A stretch of DNA of 6,076 bases, taken from positions 1 to 6,076 of the forward strand of contig JAAZIF010000112.1 in the NCBI GenBank assembly GCA_012510335.1, written 5' to 3'. The position numbers and the translations under genes were made by a program. This stretch comes from Methanomicrobiales archaeon. GTDB taxonomy: Archaea; Halobacteriota; Methanomicrobia; Methanomicrobiales; Methanoculleaceae. The notes below the pieces were generated by a model. That model was not told the DNA's origin. It did not search any database and saw nothing but the letters and a program-made list of their open reading frames with translations. Every line of letters starts with the position of its first letter. The first letter of the stretch is position 1. Positions 1 through 5,322 of this stretch are shown piece after piece.

Positions 1-1563
1 AAAGTCCAGCAGCGTGAGCCATATCGGCAGATTCTCCTCGTACTTCGGCGAGGTCTCCCGGAACGAACGCTTACCGGCGTGGGTGATTATGGTATAGGAG
101 GCGAGGATCTGGGATATCCTCATAAGCCCCGGTCTGGCGGATGAACGGGCGACGGGGTCGAGATTCGGCGGTTCCGGCATGGCGTCCAGGTTCCGGCGCA
201 CCAGCACCCGGATCAACATCTGGATCAGGTGCGTGTATGCAAACAGTATCACAAAGGCATCGGACCGCCCCGGTTTTTCCAGGTAGGCCGGTTCGACTGC
301 GATCGTATGCTTGAGGATCGAGAAGGGATCCTTCATGATCTTTGGTTCGGTTGCGAGGCGGAGGATCTCCTGTGCCGGCATCTCCTCCGCATGTGCGTTC
401 GTGATCAGCACAAACGACTCAGCTTTTTGCAGTTCTTTCCGGTAGAGATCTTGGTTCAGCTCCGGATCGCCGGCCCGGATGATCCACGCGGGGGCCCGGG
501 TCTCGACGGTCAGGTCAACCATCCAGAGGCGGTGGGTGCGGAGGCGCTCGAGTGCTTGTTTAGCATCGGACTCACGGGCAAACTCTTTCGCCGTTATGCC
601 GGCAAGGATCGATAGAACCTCCTCCCGGGATGCGCTGACTTTAGACTCGAACCTCTCCCTCAGGCGGCTGCTCCGGAAGACGAGCAGCCGATATTCTGCC
701 CCGCCGTCCCCAATCGCGCGGGTGAACTCCTGCACCTCGTAGGTATCCGGCTCCTCCCGGTGTATATCGACCTGGAGCCAGGCATCCGACTCGTAGGCGT
801 CCCGGATCGCCCGGGTGGCAGTCTTCCTGCCGAGACCCGCCGGATACCGGGTGGCGAACCGGAAACCCGCTTCCTGCAACCCCTGGAGGTTTGAGGCCGT
901 GGCCATCTTTGGATCGGCTATGTACGTGAATGGGTTCTGTTCGGCGAGGGCCTGGATTGCGGCCGGGTCACGGATGCAATCGGCCTCGCTCCCGTAACAG
1001 GTGGTGGCGGCGAGCGGGATCCCCGACGGGTCGCAGGCGAGGCCGAGCACAACCCGGACAGGGCCCCCTTCCCCGTCTTCAAAGGCACCCCACAGGACAA
1101 ACGGGGTGGTCTCGCCTCGGATGGCCGGGTCAAACGGGATCGGGAAGGCGTTGTAGACCCGGAGGGCGAGGGTGGTGAAGAGGCGCCCGGCCCCGGCCGC
1201 GTGAAGGCCGTCGAGCATGGAGGCGAACGCCTCAGGGGTCAGCCACTCAGGCCGGACCTCCGGGGTGAAGAGGAGATCCATGTCTACCTGCTTGTAGTAT
1301 ATGTTTATGTCATAGAACGGAAGCATCTGATGAAAATACTGGATGAAGGGGAGGATAACAAGGGCTTTTGCCAGGTTTCCGGGGCTCACCTGCCACTGAT
1401 CGGGATCCGGGGTGAGCGCCGAGTCGATGGTCTCGACAAACCCGATCCGGTCGAGGTATGAGGCGGCGACGATCGCGATGAGGGGTGTCCGGGAGATGGA
1501 TATAAACACGGGTTCTGAAGTCTGTCCCGGGGTCTCATTCGATCTGCGGGCGGGATCTGGCAT
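1..1563 (-). CDS. IS1634-type (DUF4277/DDE) transposase-like protein, 3' end outside the window
   Basis: Reading the minus strand from ATG 1563-1561 gives 521 residues without a stop, and the frame runs off the left edge. Residues about 19-125 match the DUF4277 N-terminal domain of IS1634 transposases: an LDRIGFVETID segment, an SPGNLAKALVILPF segment near 60-75, and LTPEAFASMLDGLHAAG near 108-124. A DDE/RNase H-type domain follows: the strand expected to read H-L-D-T-T-S-F reads R-G-E-T-T-P-F (Glu151), then VVLGLACDPSGIPLA, then YIADPKM (Asp217) and FRFATRYP. The C-terminal part has SFVLITNAHAEEMPAQEIL (383-401), IMKDPFSILKH (409-419) and EKPGRSDAFVILF (429-441). Family members are usually about 500-570 residues, so little is missing. 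The first catalytic residue is Glu instead of Asp, and the third acidic residue is uncertain (Glu406 is a candidate). No clear Shine-Dalgarno site precedes the ATG; GTG at residue 19 is an alternative start. I could not define the ends of an insertion sequence. The family call is solid; transposition activity is doubtful. Confidence 0.82.
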   Translation of the reverse strand, partial: MPDPARRSNETPGQTSEPVFISISRTPLIAIVAASYLDRIGFVETIDSALTPDPDQWQVSPGNLAKALVILPFIQYFHQMLPFYDINIYYKQVDMDLLFTPEVRPEWLTPEAFASMLDGLHAAGAGRLFTTLALRVYNAFPIPFDPAIRGETTPFVLWGAFEDGEGGPVRVVLGLACDPSGIPLAATTCYGSEADCIRDPAAIQALAEQNPFTYIADPKMATASNLQGLQEAGFRFATRYPAGLGRKTATRAIRDAYESDAWLQVDIHREEPDTYEVQEFTRAIGDGGAEYRLLVFRSSRLRERFESKVSASREEVLSILAGITAKEFARESDAKQALERLRTHRLWMVDLTVETRAPAWIIRAGDPELNQDLYRKELQKAESFVLITNAHAEEMPAQEILRLATEPKIMKDPFSILKHTIAVEPAYLEKPGRSDAFVILFAYTHLIQMLIRVLVRRNLDAMPEPPNLDPVARSSARPGLMRISQILASYTIITHAGKRSFRETSPKYEENLPIWLTLLDF

Positions 1564-1571
1564 AAAAAGTT

Positions 1572-1590
1572 ATAGGCAGAGTAAGCCTAT
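1572..1590. repeat. Small inverted repeat just upstream of the transposase-like gene
   Basis: ATAGGC (1572-1577) and GCCTAT (1585-1590) are perfect 6-bp arms around a 7-base AGAGTAA spacer, 9-27 bases upstream of the transposase-like ATG on the minus strand. It could be a hairpin over the translation start, an operator or a subterminal IS sequence. Short arms like these also arise by chance, so the role is open. Confidence 0.3.
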
Positions 1591-1689
1591 CAAACAGCTG
1601 GTCATCCGCACCGGCTCCACCGGGTAGCCTCTACTGTCACGCAGAAGCTCGAAAGGGGTCCGGTTGCCTGCCTGGCGTTCCGATTCAAC

Positions 1690-1766
1690 GGTGGTTATGA
1701 GAGGGGCTCCGGGAATGGCGATCCGGATCCCCCGCCACGCAGTGCTCCGGGCGCCTCTTAACCACC
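1690..1766. repeat. Long imperfect inverted repeat between the thioredoxin-like and transposase-like genes
   Basis: GGTGGTTA (1690-1697) is the exact reverse complement of TAACCACC (1759-1766). After a two-base bulge (TG, 1698-1699), AGAGG (1700-1704) pairs with CCTCT (1754-1758), and GC (1706-1707) pairs with GC (1751-1752) past one mismatch, giving about 15 pairs. The loop holds a perfect 10-bp palindrome, GATCCGGATC (1720-1729), and GCTCCGGG occurs twice as a direct repeat (1707-1713 with its preceding G, and 1744-1751). The element starts about 40 bases beyond the stop of the thioredoxin-like gene, in the 245-base gap that holds no gene. It may be an RNA hairpin or terminator of that gene, a subterminal IS structure, or a small mobile repeat. 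No T-run follows it on the minus strand. Confidence 0.55.
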
Positions 1767-1808
1767 ATCGCCATGCCGGGGGAGAACCTTTCCGGCCGCA
1801 GACCCCGG

Positions 1809-2075
1809 TTATCCGGGCAGATGCCGCCGGATTGCAGCCTCAAGGTCTTCGTGGTGGACGAATCCCTCCATCCTCTCCCTTACCCTGTCGCCCTCGATGA
1901 CGAGGGTTGTCGGTGTCACCCGGAGTTTATACTCTTTGATATACTGCGGGTTTTTTGCGGCATCGATCTCCTCGATCTCGATCCCGAGATCTTTCTTTAC
2001 TTTCTGGAGGATCGGGGCCTGCTCCTCGCATCCCATGCATCCCTCCTGGAAGAAATTTAGCACCTTCACCGTCAT
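1809..2075 (-). CDS. Small thioredoxin-like protein with C-M-G-C active site
   Basis: This encodes 88 residues, a minimal thioredoxin/glutaredoxin-fold protein and probably a cytosolic thiol-disulfide oxidoreductase; no signal peptide is seen. It shows strand 1 (TVKVLNFF, 2-9), the redox motif G-C-M-G-C (Cys13, Cys16) opening helix 1, strand 2 (IEIEEIDA, 32-39), then RVTPTTLVI (52-60), where Pro55 is the expected cis-proline beside the active site, and a C-terminal helix (HEDLEAAIRRHL). The canonical W-C-G-P-C is replaced, so the redox potential or partner may differ from standard thioredoxin. I chose ATG at 2075-2073 because strand 1 begins at once after it. The longer frame from TTG at 2162 adds 29 residues of no recognisable fold and would start upstream of the transcript predicted from the TATA box at 2170-2177. 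Weak Shine-Dalgarno-like GTGAT lies just upstream. It follows the FKBP-like gene on the same strand, about 360 bases away. Confidence 0.88.
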   Translation of the reverse strand: MTVKVLNFFQEGCMGCEEQAPILQKVKKDLGIEIEEIDAAKNPQYIKEYKLRVTPTTLVIEGDRVRERMEGFVHHEDLEAAIRRHLPG

Positions 2076-2169
2076 AAAATCACAGTACGAGGATCCCGGG
2101 TTTGACGGGGCGAAAGCAGACCCGCCGACCCTGAGATATCCCTCCCCAGATGCTTTTTTCAATCCCCGA
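2076..2169 (-). other. Probable untranslated leader region of the thioredoxin-like gene
   Basis: If the TATA-like box at 2170-2177 is real, transcription should begin about 25 bases downstream, near 2147-2151, leaving a leader of about 72-76 bases before the ATG at 2075. It contains a purine-rich GGGGAGGG near 2140-2147, too far away to serve as that start's ribosome binding site. No known riboswitch was recognised. Confidence 0.35.
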
Positions 2170-2177
2170 TATTTAAA
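2170..2177 (-). promoter_or_regulatory. Archaeal TATA-like box for the thioredoxin-like gene
   Basis: The minus strand reads TTTAAATA here, inside a GC-rich background, a good match to archaeal TATA boxes. It stands about 95 bases upstream of the ATG at 2075. The inferred start of transcription is near 2150. A convincing BRE is not evident. Confidence 0.45.
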
Positions 2178-2379
2178 TCAGACGGTCAATCCGTTATCTT
2201 CCCTGGAGGACCGGATCCGGGCATTTAATCACAAATACCGATCTTTGCACCCCTGCCAGGCATTGCAGCGCAAGAAACGCCCACATCCCGTCAATGTGGC
2301 AACAGTCAAAGATGTGGTTTTGCGGCCGGAGGCGATCCCCCGGCCCGGAGAGAGTGCGCGCCCCGGCGATAGCAGGGGG
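2178..2379. other. Intergenic stretch with no recognised gene
   Basis: Together with the stem-loop to its right, this separates the FKBP-like gene from the thioredoxin-like promoter. Short open frames cross it on the minus strand (for example 2194-2439), but their translations are rich in Pro, Gly, Arg and Cys, have no fold I recognise, and lack a convincing ribosome binding site. A weak pseudopalindrome lies at 2246-2267 (TGCA, CCTG, CAGG, TGCA). A non-coding RNA cannot be excluded. Confidence 0.4.
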
Positions 2380-2412
2380 CCGCCCGCCCCTCCCATGGAA
2401 GGGGCTTGGCGG
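2380..2412 (-). other. GC-rich stem-loop after the FKBP-like gene, possible terminator
   Basis: GCCCCT (2386-2391) pairs perfectly with AGGGGC (2400-2405) around an 8-base loop. The stem extends outward through a 1x2 internal loop by CCGCC (2380-2384) pairing with GGCGG (2408-2412), giving 11 mostly G-C pairs. It begins 23 bases beyond the stop of the FKBP-like gene on the same strand. This position fits a terminator or a 3'-end protecting structure, but no T-run follows in the minus direction, and archaeal termination depends mainly on T-runs. Confidence 0.45.
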
Positions 2413-2435
2413 GTATGCATTGCCGGCGGCAGGCG

Positions 2436-3137
2436 TCACCTGACGATACTGTTGAGTGTGATATCGGCGCTACCGTAGCGGTATGTGATGGCCAGTGAGT
2501 CGGGTGTCTTTGCGAGGATTCTGCCGAACCGCAGCGCCGGTGTTTCAGGGGTATCGTTGCCCACCGGGATCTCCGGCGATGTTGTAAGGCCGAGCGGGAT
2601 CAGGTCACCCACCTCCCACTCAGTAAAGTTAAGACCAAGACCCTCTGCGTCCTCTTCGCTCAGGCTCGCCTCGAGTCTATTCTCTCCATAGGAGAAACTG
2701 ATGGTTCTCATCTCGCCGGGCCGCATACCGGCGATCCCCCCGGACATGGAAGTGATCTCAAACCCGAGGAGGGAGAAGCCCGAGAACCCGGAGATAGGGG
2801 GATGCACGATCGGGATAGCAGTGATCTCCTCACCGGGGATCTCTATGCCGGCAGGGATCTCCATGCCGCGCGACAGAAGGAGGTTATAGTTCCCTTTCTG
2901 GTACTCTCTCTCCAGGAGCCCCTGGTCGGTCGTTATGAGGGGGCGGCCGTCCTCGCCGCGGATGGTGTAGCCGATCAGCGCGACATTCCCTGCCTGGACG
3001 GCCTGCCCTTTATTGAACATCGGGGAAAAATAAGTACCCACCATGGCCACCGCAAAAAGCAGGGCGACCCCTACGTAGGCCCATTTCATCCAGGCCTTAT
3101 CGTTGCTCTTCGAACCCTTCTGCTGAGTCTTTTTCAT
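2436..3137 (-). CDS. Membrane-anchored FKBP-like (SlyD-like) peptidyl-prolyl isomerase-related protein
   Basis: This encodes 233 residues. A lysine-rich N-terminus (KKTQQKGSK) precedes one membrane segment at about 18-38 (AYVGVALLFAVAMVGTYF). The positive-inside rule puts the remainder outside the cell, anchored by this uncleaved helix. The external part resembles the FKBP fold: GNVALIGYTIRGEDGRPL (50-67) has the pattern of the first SlyD/FKBP strands, and GGIAGMRPGEMRTISFSYGEN (133-153) has the pattern of the G-M-x-x-G-E ... Y-G core. Between them lies an unusual Ile/Pro/Gly-rich stretch (90-132) containing a six-residue tandem repeat. FKBP active-site aromatics are hard to place, so isomerase activity is uncertain; a chaperone role or a merely FKBP-like fold is possible. 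The ATG is supported by the membrane segment directly after it. The gene stands alone between two gaps. It may help fold exported proteins, but this is inferred. Confidence 0.7.
   Translation of the reverse strand: MKKTQQKGSKSNDKAWMKWAYVGVALLFAVAMVGTYFSPMFNKGQAVQAGNVALIGYTIRGEDGRPLITTDQGLLEREYQKGNYNLLLSRGMEIPAGIEIPGEEITAIPIVHPPISGFSGFSLLGFEITSMSGGIAGMRPGEMRTISFSYGENRLEASLSEEDAEGLGLNFTEWEVGDLIPLGLTTSPEIPVGNDTPETPALRFGRILAKTPDSLAITYRYGSADITLNSIVR
2836..2868 (-). repeat. 18-base tandem repeat within the FKBP-like gene
   Basis: GGGATCTCTATGCCG (2836-2850) and GGGATCTCCATGCCG (2854-2868) differ at one base and have an 18-base period. On the coding strand they give consecutive hexapeptides GMEIPA and GIEIPG (residues 91-102). 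It is an in-frame duplication of six codons in the Ile/Pro-rich linker of the protein. Confidence 0.7.
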
Positions 3138-3160
3138 TATAAGTACAATCGCCTCTCGCT

Positions 3161-3170
3161 AAAATAAAAT
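3161..3170 (-). promoter_or_regulatory. Candidate TATA box for the FKBP-like gene
   Basis: The minus strand reads ATTTTATTTT, 23-33 bases upstream of the ATG at 3137. That spacing would place the transcription start at or very near the ATG, giving a leaderless or almost leaderless mRNA. The purine-rich GAGAGG at about 3151-3156 is 13-14 bases from the ATG, rather far for a Shine-Dalgarno site. The match to the TATA consensus is only moderate. Confidence 0.35.
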
Positions 3171-3467
3171 GGTATTGTTCTGTACGGGGGTATCACGATC
3201 GAGCTTCTGGCCTGCATGCTGCCGCCCTGCAGATCGAGAGAGGACAGATTCACGCCCCCACCGGTTGCTGCGGTGCCTCCGGGATAACGCTCATGTATCC
3301 ACCGGTTCGGCCGGCAAGTCTGGTATACTCACCCCCTGGTGCCGGAATCGCCCGCGCACAATCACGGGCAGATCAGCCTGGCCGGATAATTGTGTATGTT
3401 AATGCATGAAGGGACGCGCTTTCATCACCGCACCTGTTGTGCCGGGACTTTCCCGCTCTGCCCCTTT
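3171..3467. other. Intergenic region between the importer operon and the FKBP-like gene, no gene recognised
   Basis: No frame on either strand gives a recognisable protein. The plus-strand frames 3169-3402 and the one beginning at 3390 look like chance or antisense translations. Visible structure is slight: CCACCGGTT twice (3258-3266 and 3299-3307), GATCGAG twice (about 3198 and 3232), an AT-rich patch at about 3384-3410, and a 5-bp hairpin CGGGA/TCCCG at 3443-3455, just after the ATPase stop and without a T-run. It must hold the 3' end of the importer transcript. Confidence 0.45.
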
Positions 3468-4256
3468 TCACCCCTCCTCCTGGAGCTGCCCCGGCCTGAC
3501 CGGAACCACGTAGGGTGCCGGGAGATCCTGCTTCACCACCGCCTCGATCCCGTAGACATTTCCGAGCATCTCCGGGGTGAGAACCTCCTCCGGCACCCCG
3601 TAGCTGTATATCGATCCATCCGCAAGAACCAGGAGTCGGTGGCAGTAGGTTGCCGCGAGGTTGAGGTCGTGGAGCGCTATAACGACTGCAAACCCTTTCT
3701 CTTCGGCAAGACCGTGGAGAACCTCCATGACCGCCATCTGGTGACGGATATCGAGGTTGCTCGTCGGTTCATCCAGGAGGATCACCCCGGTCTCCTGGAC
3801 GAGCGCCCTGGCGATCATCACCCGCTGGCGTTCCCCTCCCGAGAGCTCAGCGACCTTCCGGAACGCAAGGCCACCCAGATCCAGGAGGTCGAGCGCCGCG
3901 GCCACCCGCTCCTCATCCTCCGGGCTCACCGTCCAGTTCAGGTAGGGCCGCCGGCCCATCAGGACCGTCTCAAAGACCGTCGATGCGGTCTGGTTCCCGG
4001 CCGACTGCGGCACGTAGGCCATCTCCCGGGCAACCTCACGACGGTGCATCGTGCGGAGATCCCGGCCCCCTAACGTCACCCTTCCCTCCTCCGGGCTGAG
4101 CATCCCATCGACGCACTTGATCAGCGTCGTCTTCCCGCACCCGTTCGGCCCGACGAGCCCGAGAACCTCGCCGGCGTTCACCACAAACGAGACACCCGAG
4201 AGAACCGTGTGGCTCCGGTAGGCGAACGAGAGATCCTCGATCGAGAGCAGCGCCAT
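3468..4256 (-). CDS. ABC transporter ATP-binding protein, iron-siderophore/cobalamin importer type (FecE/BtuD family)
   Basis: This encodes 262 residues, the usual length for the family. It is the cytoplasmic ATPase that drives the importer made with the two genes upstream. All nucleotide-binding motifs are intact: Walker A GPNGCGKTT (36-44), Q-loop VPQS (Gln84), signature LSGGERQRV (138-146), Walker B VILLDEP (158-164, catalytic Glu163), D-loop SNLD (166-169) and switch His196 in IALHDLNLA. The segment VFETVLMGRRPYL (94-106) and the C-terminal PEEVLTPEMLGNVYGIEAVV are typical of the FecE/FepC/BtuD branch. The ATG (4256-4254) overlaps the permease stop by one base (TGATG), which points to translational coupling. 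A perfect Shine-Dalgarno AGGAGG at 4265-4270 lies 8 bases upstream, inside the permease gene. The substrate cannot be read from the ATPase. Confidence 0.96.
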   Translation of the reverse strand: MALLSIEDLSFAYRSHTVLSGVSFVVNAGEVLGLVGPNGCGKTTLIKCVDGMLSPEEGRVTLGGRDLRTMHRREVAREMAYVPQSAGNQTASTVFETVLMGRRPYLNWTVSPEDEERVAAALDLLDLGGLAFRKVAELSGGERQRVMIARALVQETGVILLDEPTSNLDIRHQMAVMEVLHGLAEEKGFAVVIALHDLNLAATYCHRLLVLADGSIYSYGVPEEVLTPEMLGNVYGIEAVVKQDLPAPYVVPVRPGQLQEEG

Positions 4257-5308
4257 CAGGCATTCCTCCTGTGCATGAAGAGATATATGAAGAACGGCAC
4301 CCCGAGAAACGCCGTCACGATACCGACCGGCAGAACCTGCGGCGCAAGAACGCTCCGCCCGATGCTGTCGGCGGCGAGCAGGAGAGCGGCCCCCACGAGC
4401 CCTGCCGCCGGGATGAGGGTCCGGTGGTCGGCTCCGATGGCCATCCGGGTGATGTGCGGTGCCACAAGCCCGATAAACCCGATGGTGCCGGTGAAACAGA
4501 TGATCACCGCGGTGATCAGGGAGGCAACCACCATAAAGATCATCATCGACCGCTCCACCGGCACACCGAGGCCTGCTGCCACCTCATCACCCTCGGCGAG
4601 GGCGTTTAAGTCCCATGCCCGGTATATCAGGTAGGGGATGGTGCAGGCGAGAACCAGGGTCACAAGCCCGAGTTTCGGCCAGGTGGATTTCCCCACCGAC
4701 CCGAACATCCAGAAGACCACCGCCTGTAGTTCTTCGGCGGTTCCGATGTACTGGAGGAGCGACGTCACCGCAGAGAAGAGGTACATGAGGGCGATACCGG
4801 CGAGGATCATCGTCTCACTGCTCACTCCCCGGTAGCGGGCCATACCGTAGATGGCGACCGATGCAAGCAAAGCGAAGAGGAAGGCATTTGCTATGATGAG
4901 ATACTCGGAGTCCACGAGCCCGGCGCCGAGGACGATGGCGACCGATGCCCCGGTGGCGGCTGCCGAGGAGATCCCGAGTGTGAAGGGGCTTGCGAGGGGG
5001 TTTCTGAGGATACCCTGCATCACCACTCCCGCTACCGCAAGCCCAAACCCGGCCACGACCGCAAATAGAACCCGATGGAGCCGGTAGTCCCATACGATGA
5101 CTTCAGCCATCTCGGGGGCGGTGAAGGTTCCCGGGAAGAGGCCGGCGAGGATGGCGAGGTAGGACTCGCCCACGGTGAACCCCGCCGACCCGAGGGTGAC
5201 CCCGACACCGATGAGGATGACGAGAAGGATGAGGAGCCCGCTTATGAAGACCGTCCTGGTCTTCCTGAGGCGGGAGTAGCCTTCACGCAGGGTAATACTC
5301 TTTTCCAT
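4256..5308 (-). CDS. FecCD/BtuC-type ABC transporter permease
   Basis: This encodes 350 residues, the normal size for this family of ten-helix permeases, which work as homodimers in the cytoplasmic membrane. The first membrane helix is at about 20-42 after a short charged N-terminus. Family landmarks are GVVMQGILRNPLASPFTLGI (94-113), ALAEGDEVAAGLGVPVER (236-253), and GFIGLVAPHITRMAIGADHR (277-296), the cytoplasmic coupling segment that contacts the ATPase; the last helix ends in HRRNA. The ATG (5308-5306) lies 14 bases after the stop of the substrate-binding protein gene and has only a weak ribosome binding site, consistent with coupling to the upstream gene. It overlaps the ATPase gene by one base. 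The transported compound is a chelated iron, haem, a corrinoid or a similar ligand; the permease does not discriminate between them by eye. Confidence 0.96.
   Translation of the reverse strand: MEKSITLREGYSRLRKTRTVFISGLLILLVILIGVGVTLGSAGFTVGESYLAILAGLFPGTFTAPEMAEVIVWDYRLHRVLFAVVAGFGLAVAGVVMQGILRNPLASPFTLGISSAAATGASVAIVLGAGLVDSEYLIIANAFLFALLASVAIYGMARYRGVSSETMILAGIALMYLFSAVTSLLQYIGTAEELQAVVFWMFGSVGKSTWPKLGLVTLVLACTIPYLIYRAWDLNALAEGDEVAAGLGVPVERSMMIFMVVASLITAVIICFTGTIGFIGLVAPHITRMAIGADHRTLIPAAGLVGAALLLAADSIGRSVLAPQVLPVGIVTAFLGVPFFIYLFMHRRNA
4265..4270 (-). promoter_or_regulatory. Shine-Dalgarno site of the ATPase gene
   Basis: The minus strand reads AGGAGG, 8 bases before the ATG at 4256 and within the last codons of the permease gene. 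It fixes the ATPase start and shows that the ATPase can be translated independently as well as by read-through at TGATG. Confidence 0.7.
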
Positions 5309-5322
5309 GTGTATTTTCCAGG

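Noticed and set aside
229..1461. Several plus-strand open frames of 60-128 residues
   Set aside because: They lie antisense to the continuous transposase-like frame, whose translation matches family motifs; the plus-strand products show no recognisable domains.
2076..2162. 29-residue N-terminal extension of the thioredoxin-like protein from a TTG codon
   Set aside because: The TTG lies upstream of the transcript start inferred from the TATA box, the added residues do not belong to the fold, and the ATG at 2075 leads directly into strand 1.
2246..2267. Pseudopalindrome TGCA-CCTG-CAGG-TGCA as a possible operator
   Set aside because: Arms are short with unequal spacers, and it sits far from either promoter, so chance is the simpler explanation.
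2194..2439. 81-residue minus-strand open frame in the gap after the FKBP-like gene
   Set aside because: Its composition is that of GC-rich non-coding DNA, it overlaps the stem-loop, and no ribosome binding site or domain is visible.
1897..2478. 193-residue plus-strand open frame
   Set aside because: It runs antisense through the thioredoxin-like gene, the TATA box and the GC hairpin, and its translation is low in recognisable structure.
3443..3455. CGGGA/TCCCG hairpin after the ATPase stop as a terminator
   Set aside because: The stem is only 5 bp with a 3-base loop and no T-run follows on the minus strand.
3390..4073. 227-residue plus-strand open frame
   Set aside because: It is antisense to the ATPase gene, which has all expected motifs; the product is rich in His, Arg and Pro as typical of shadow frames.
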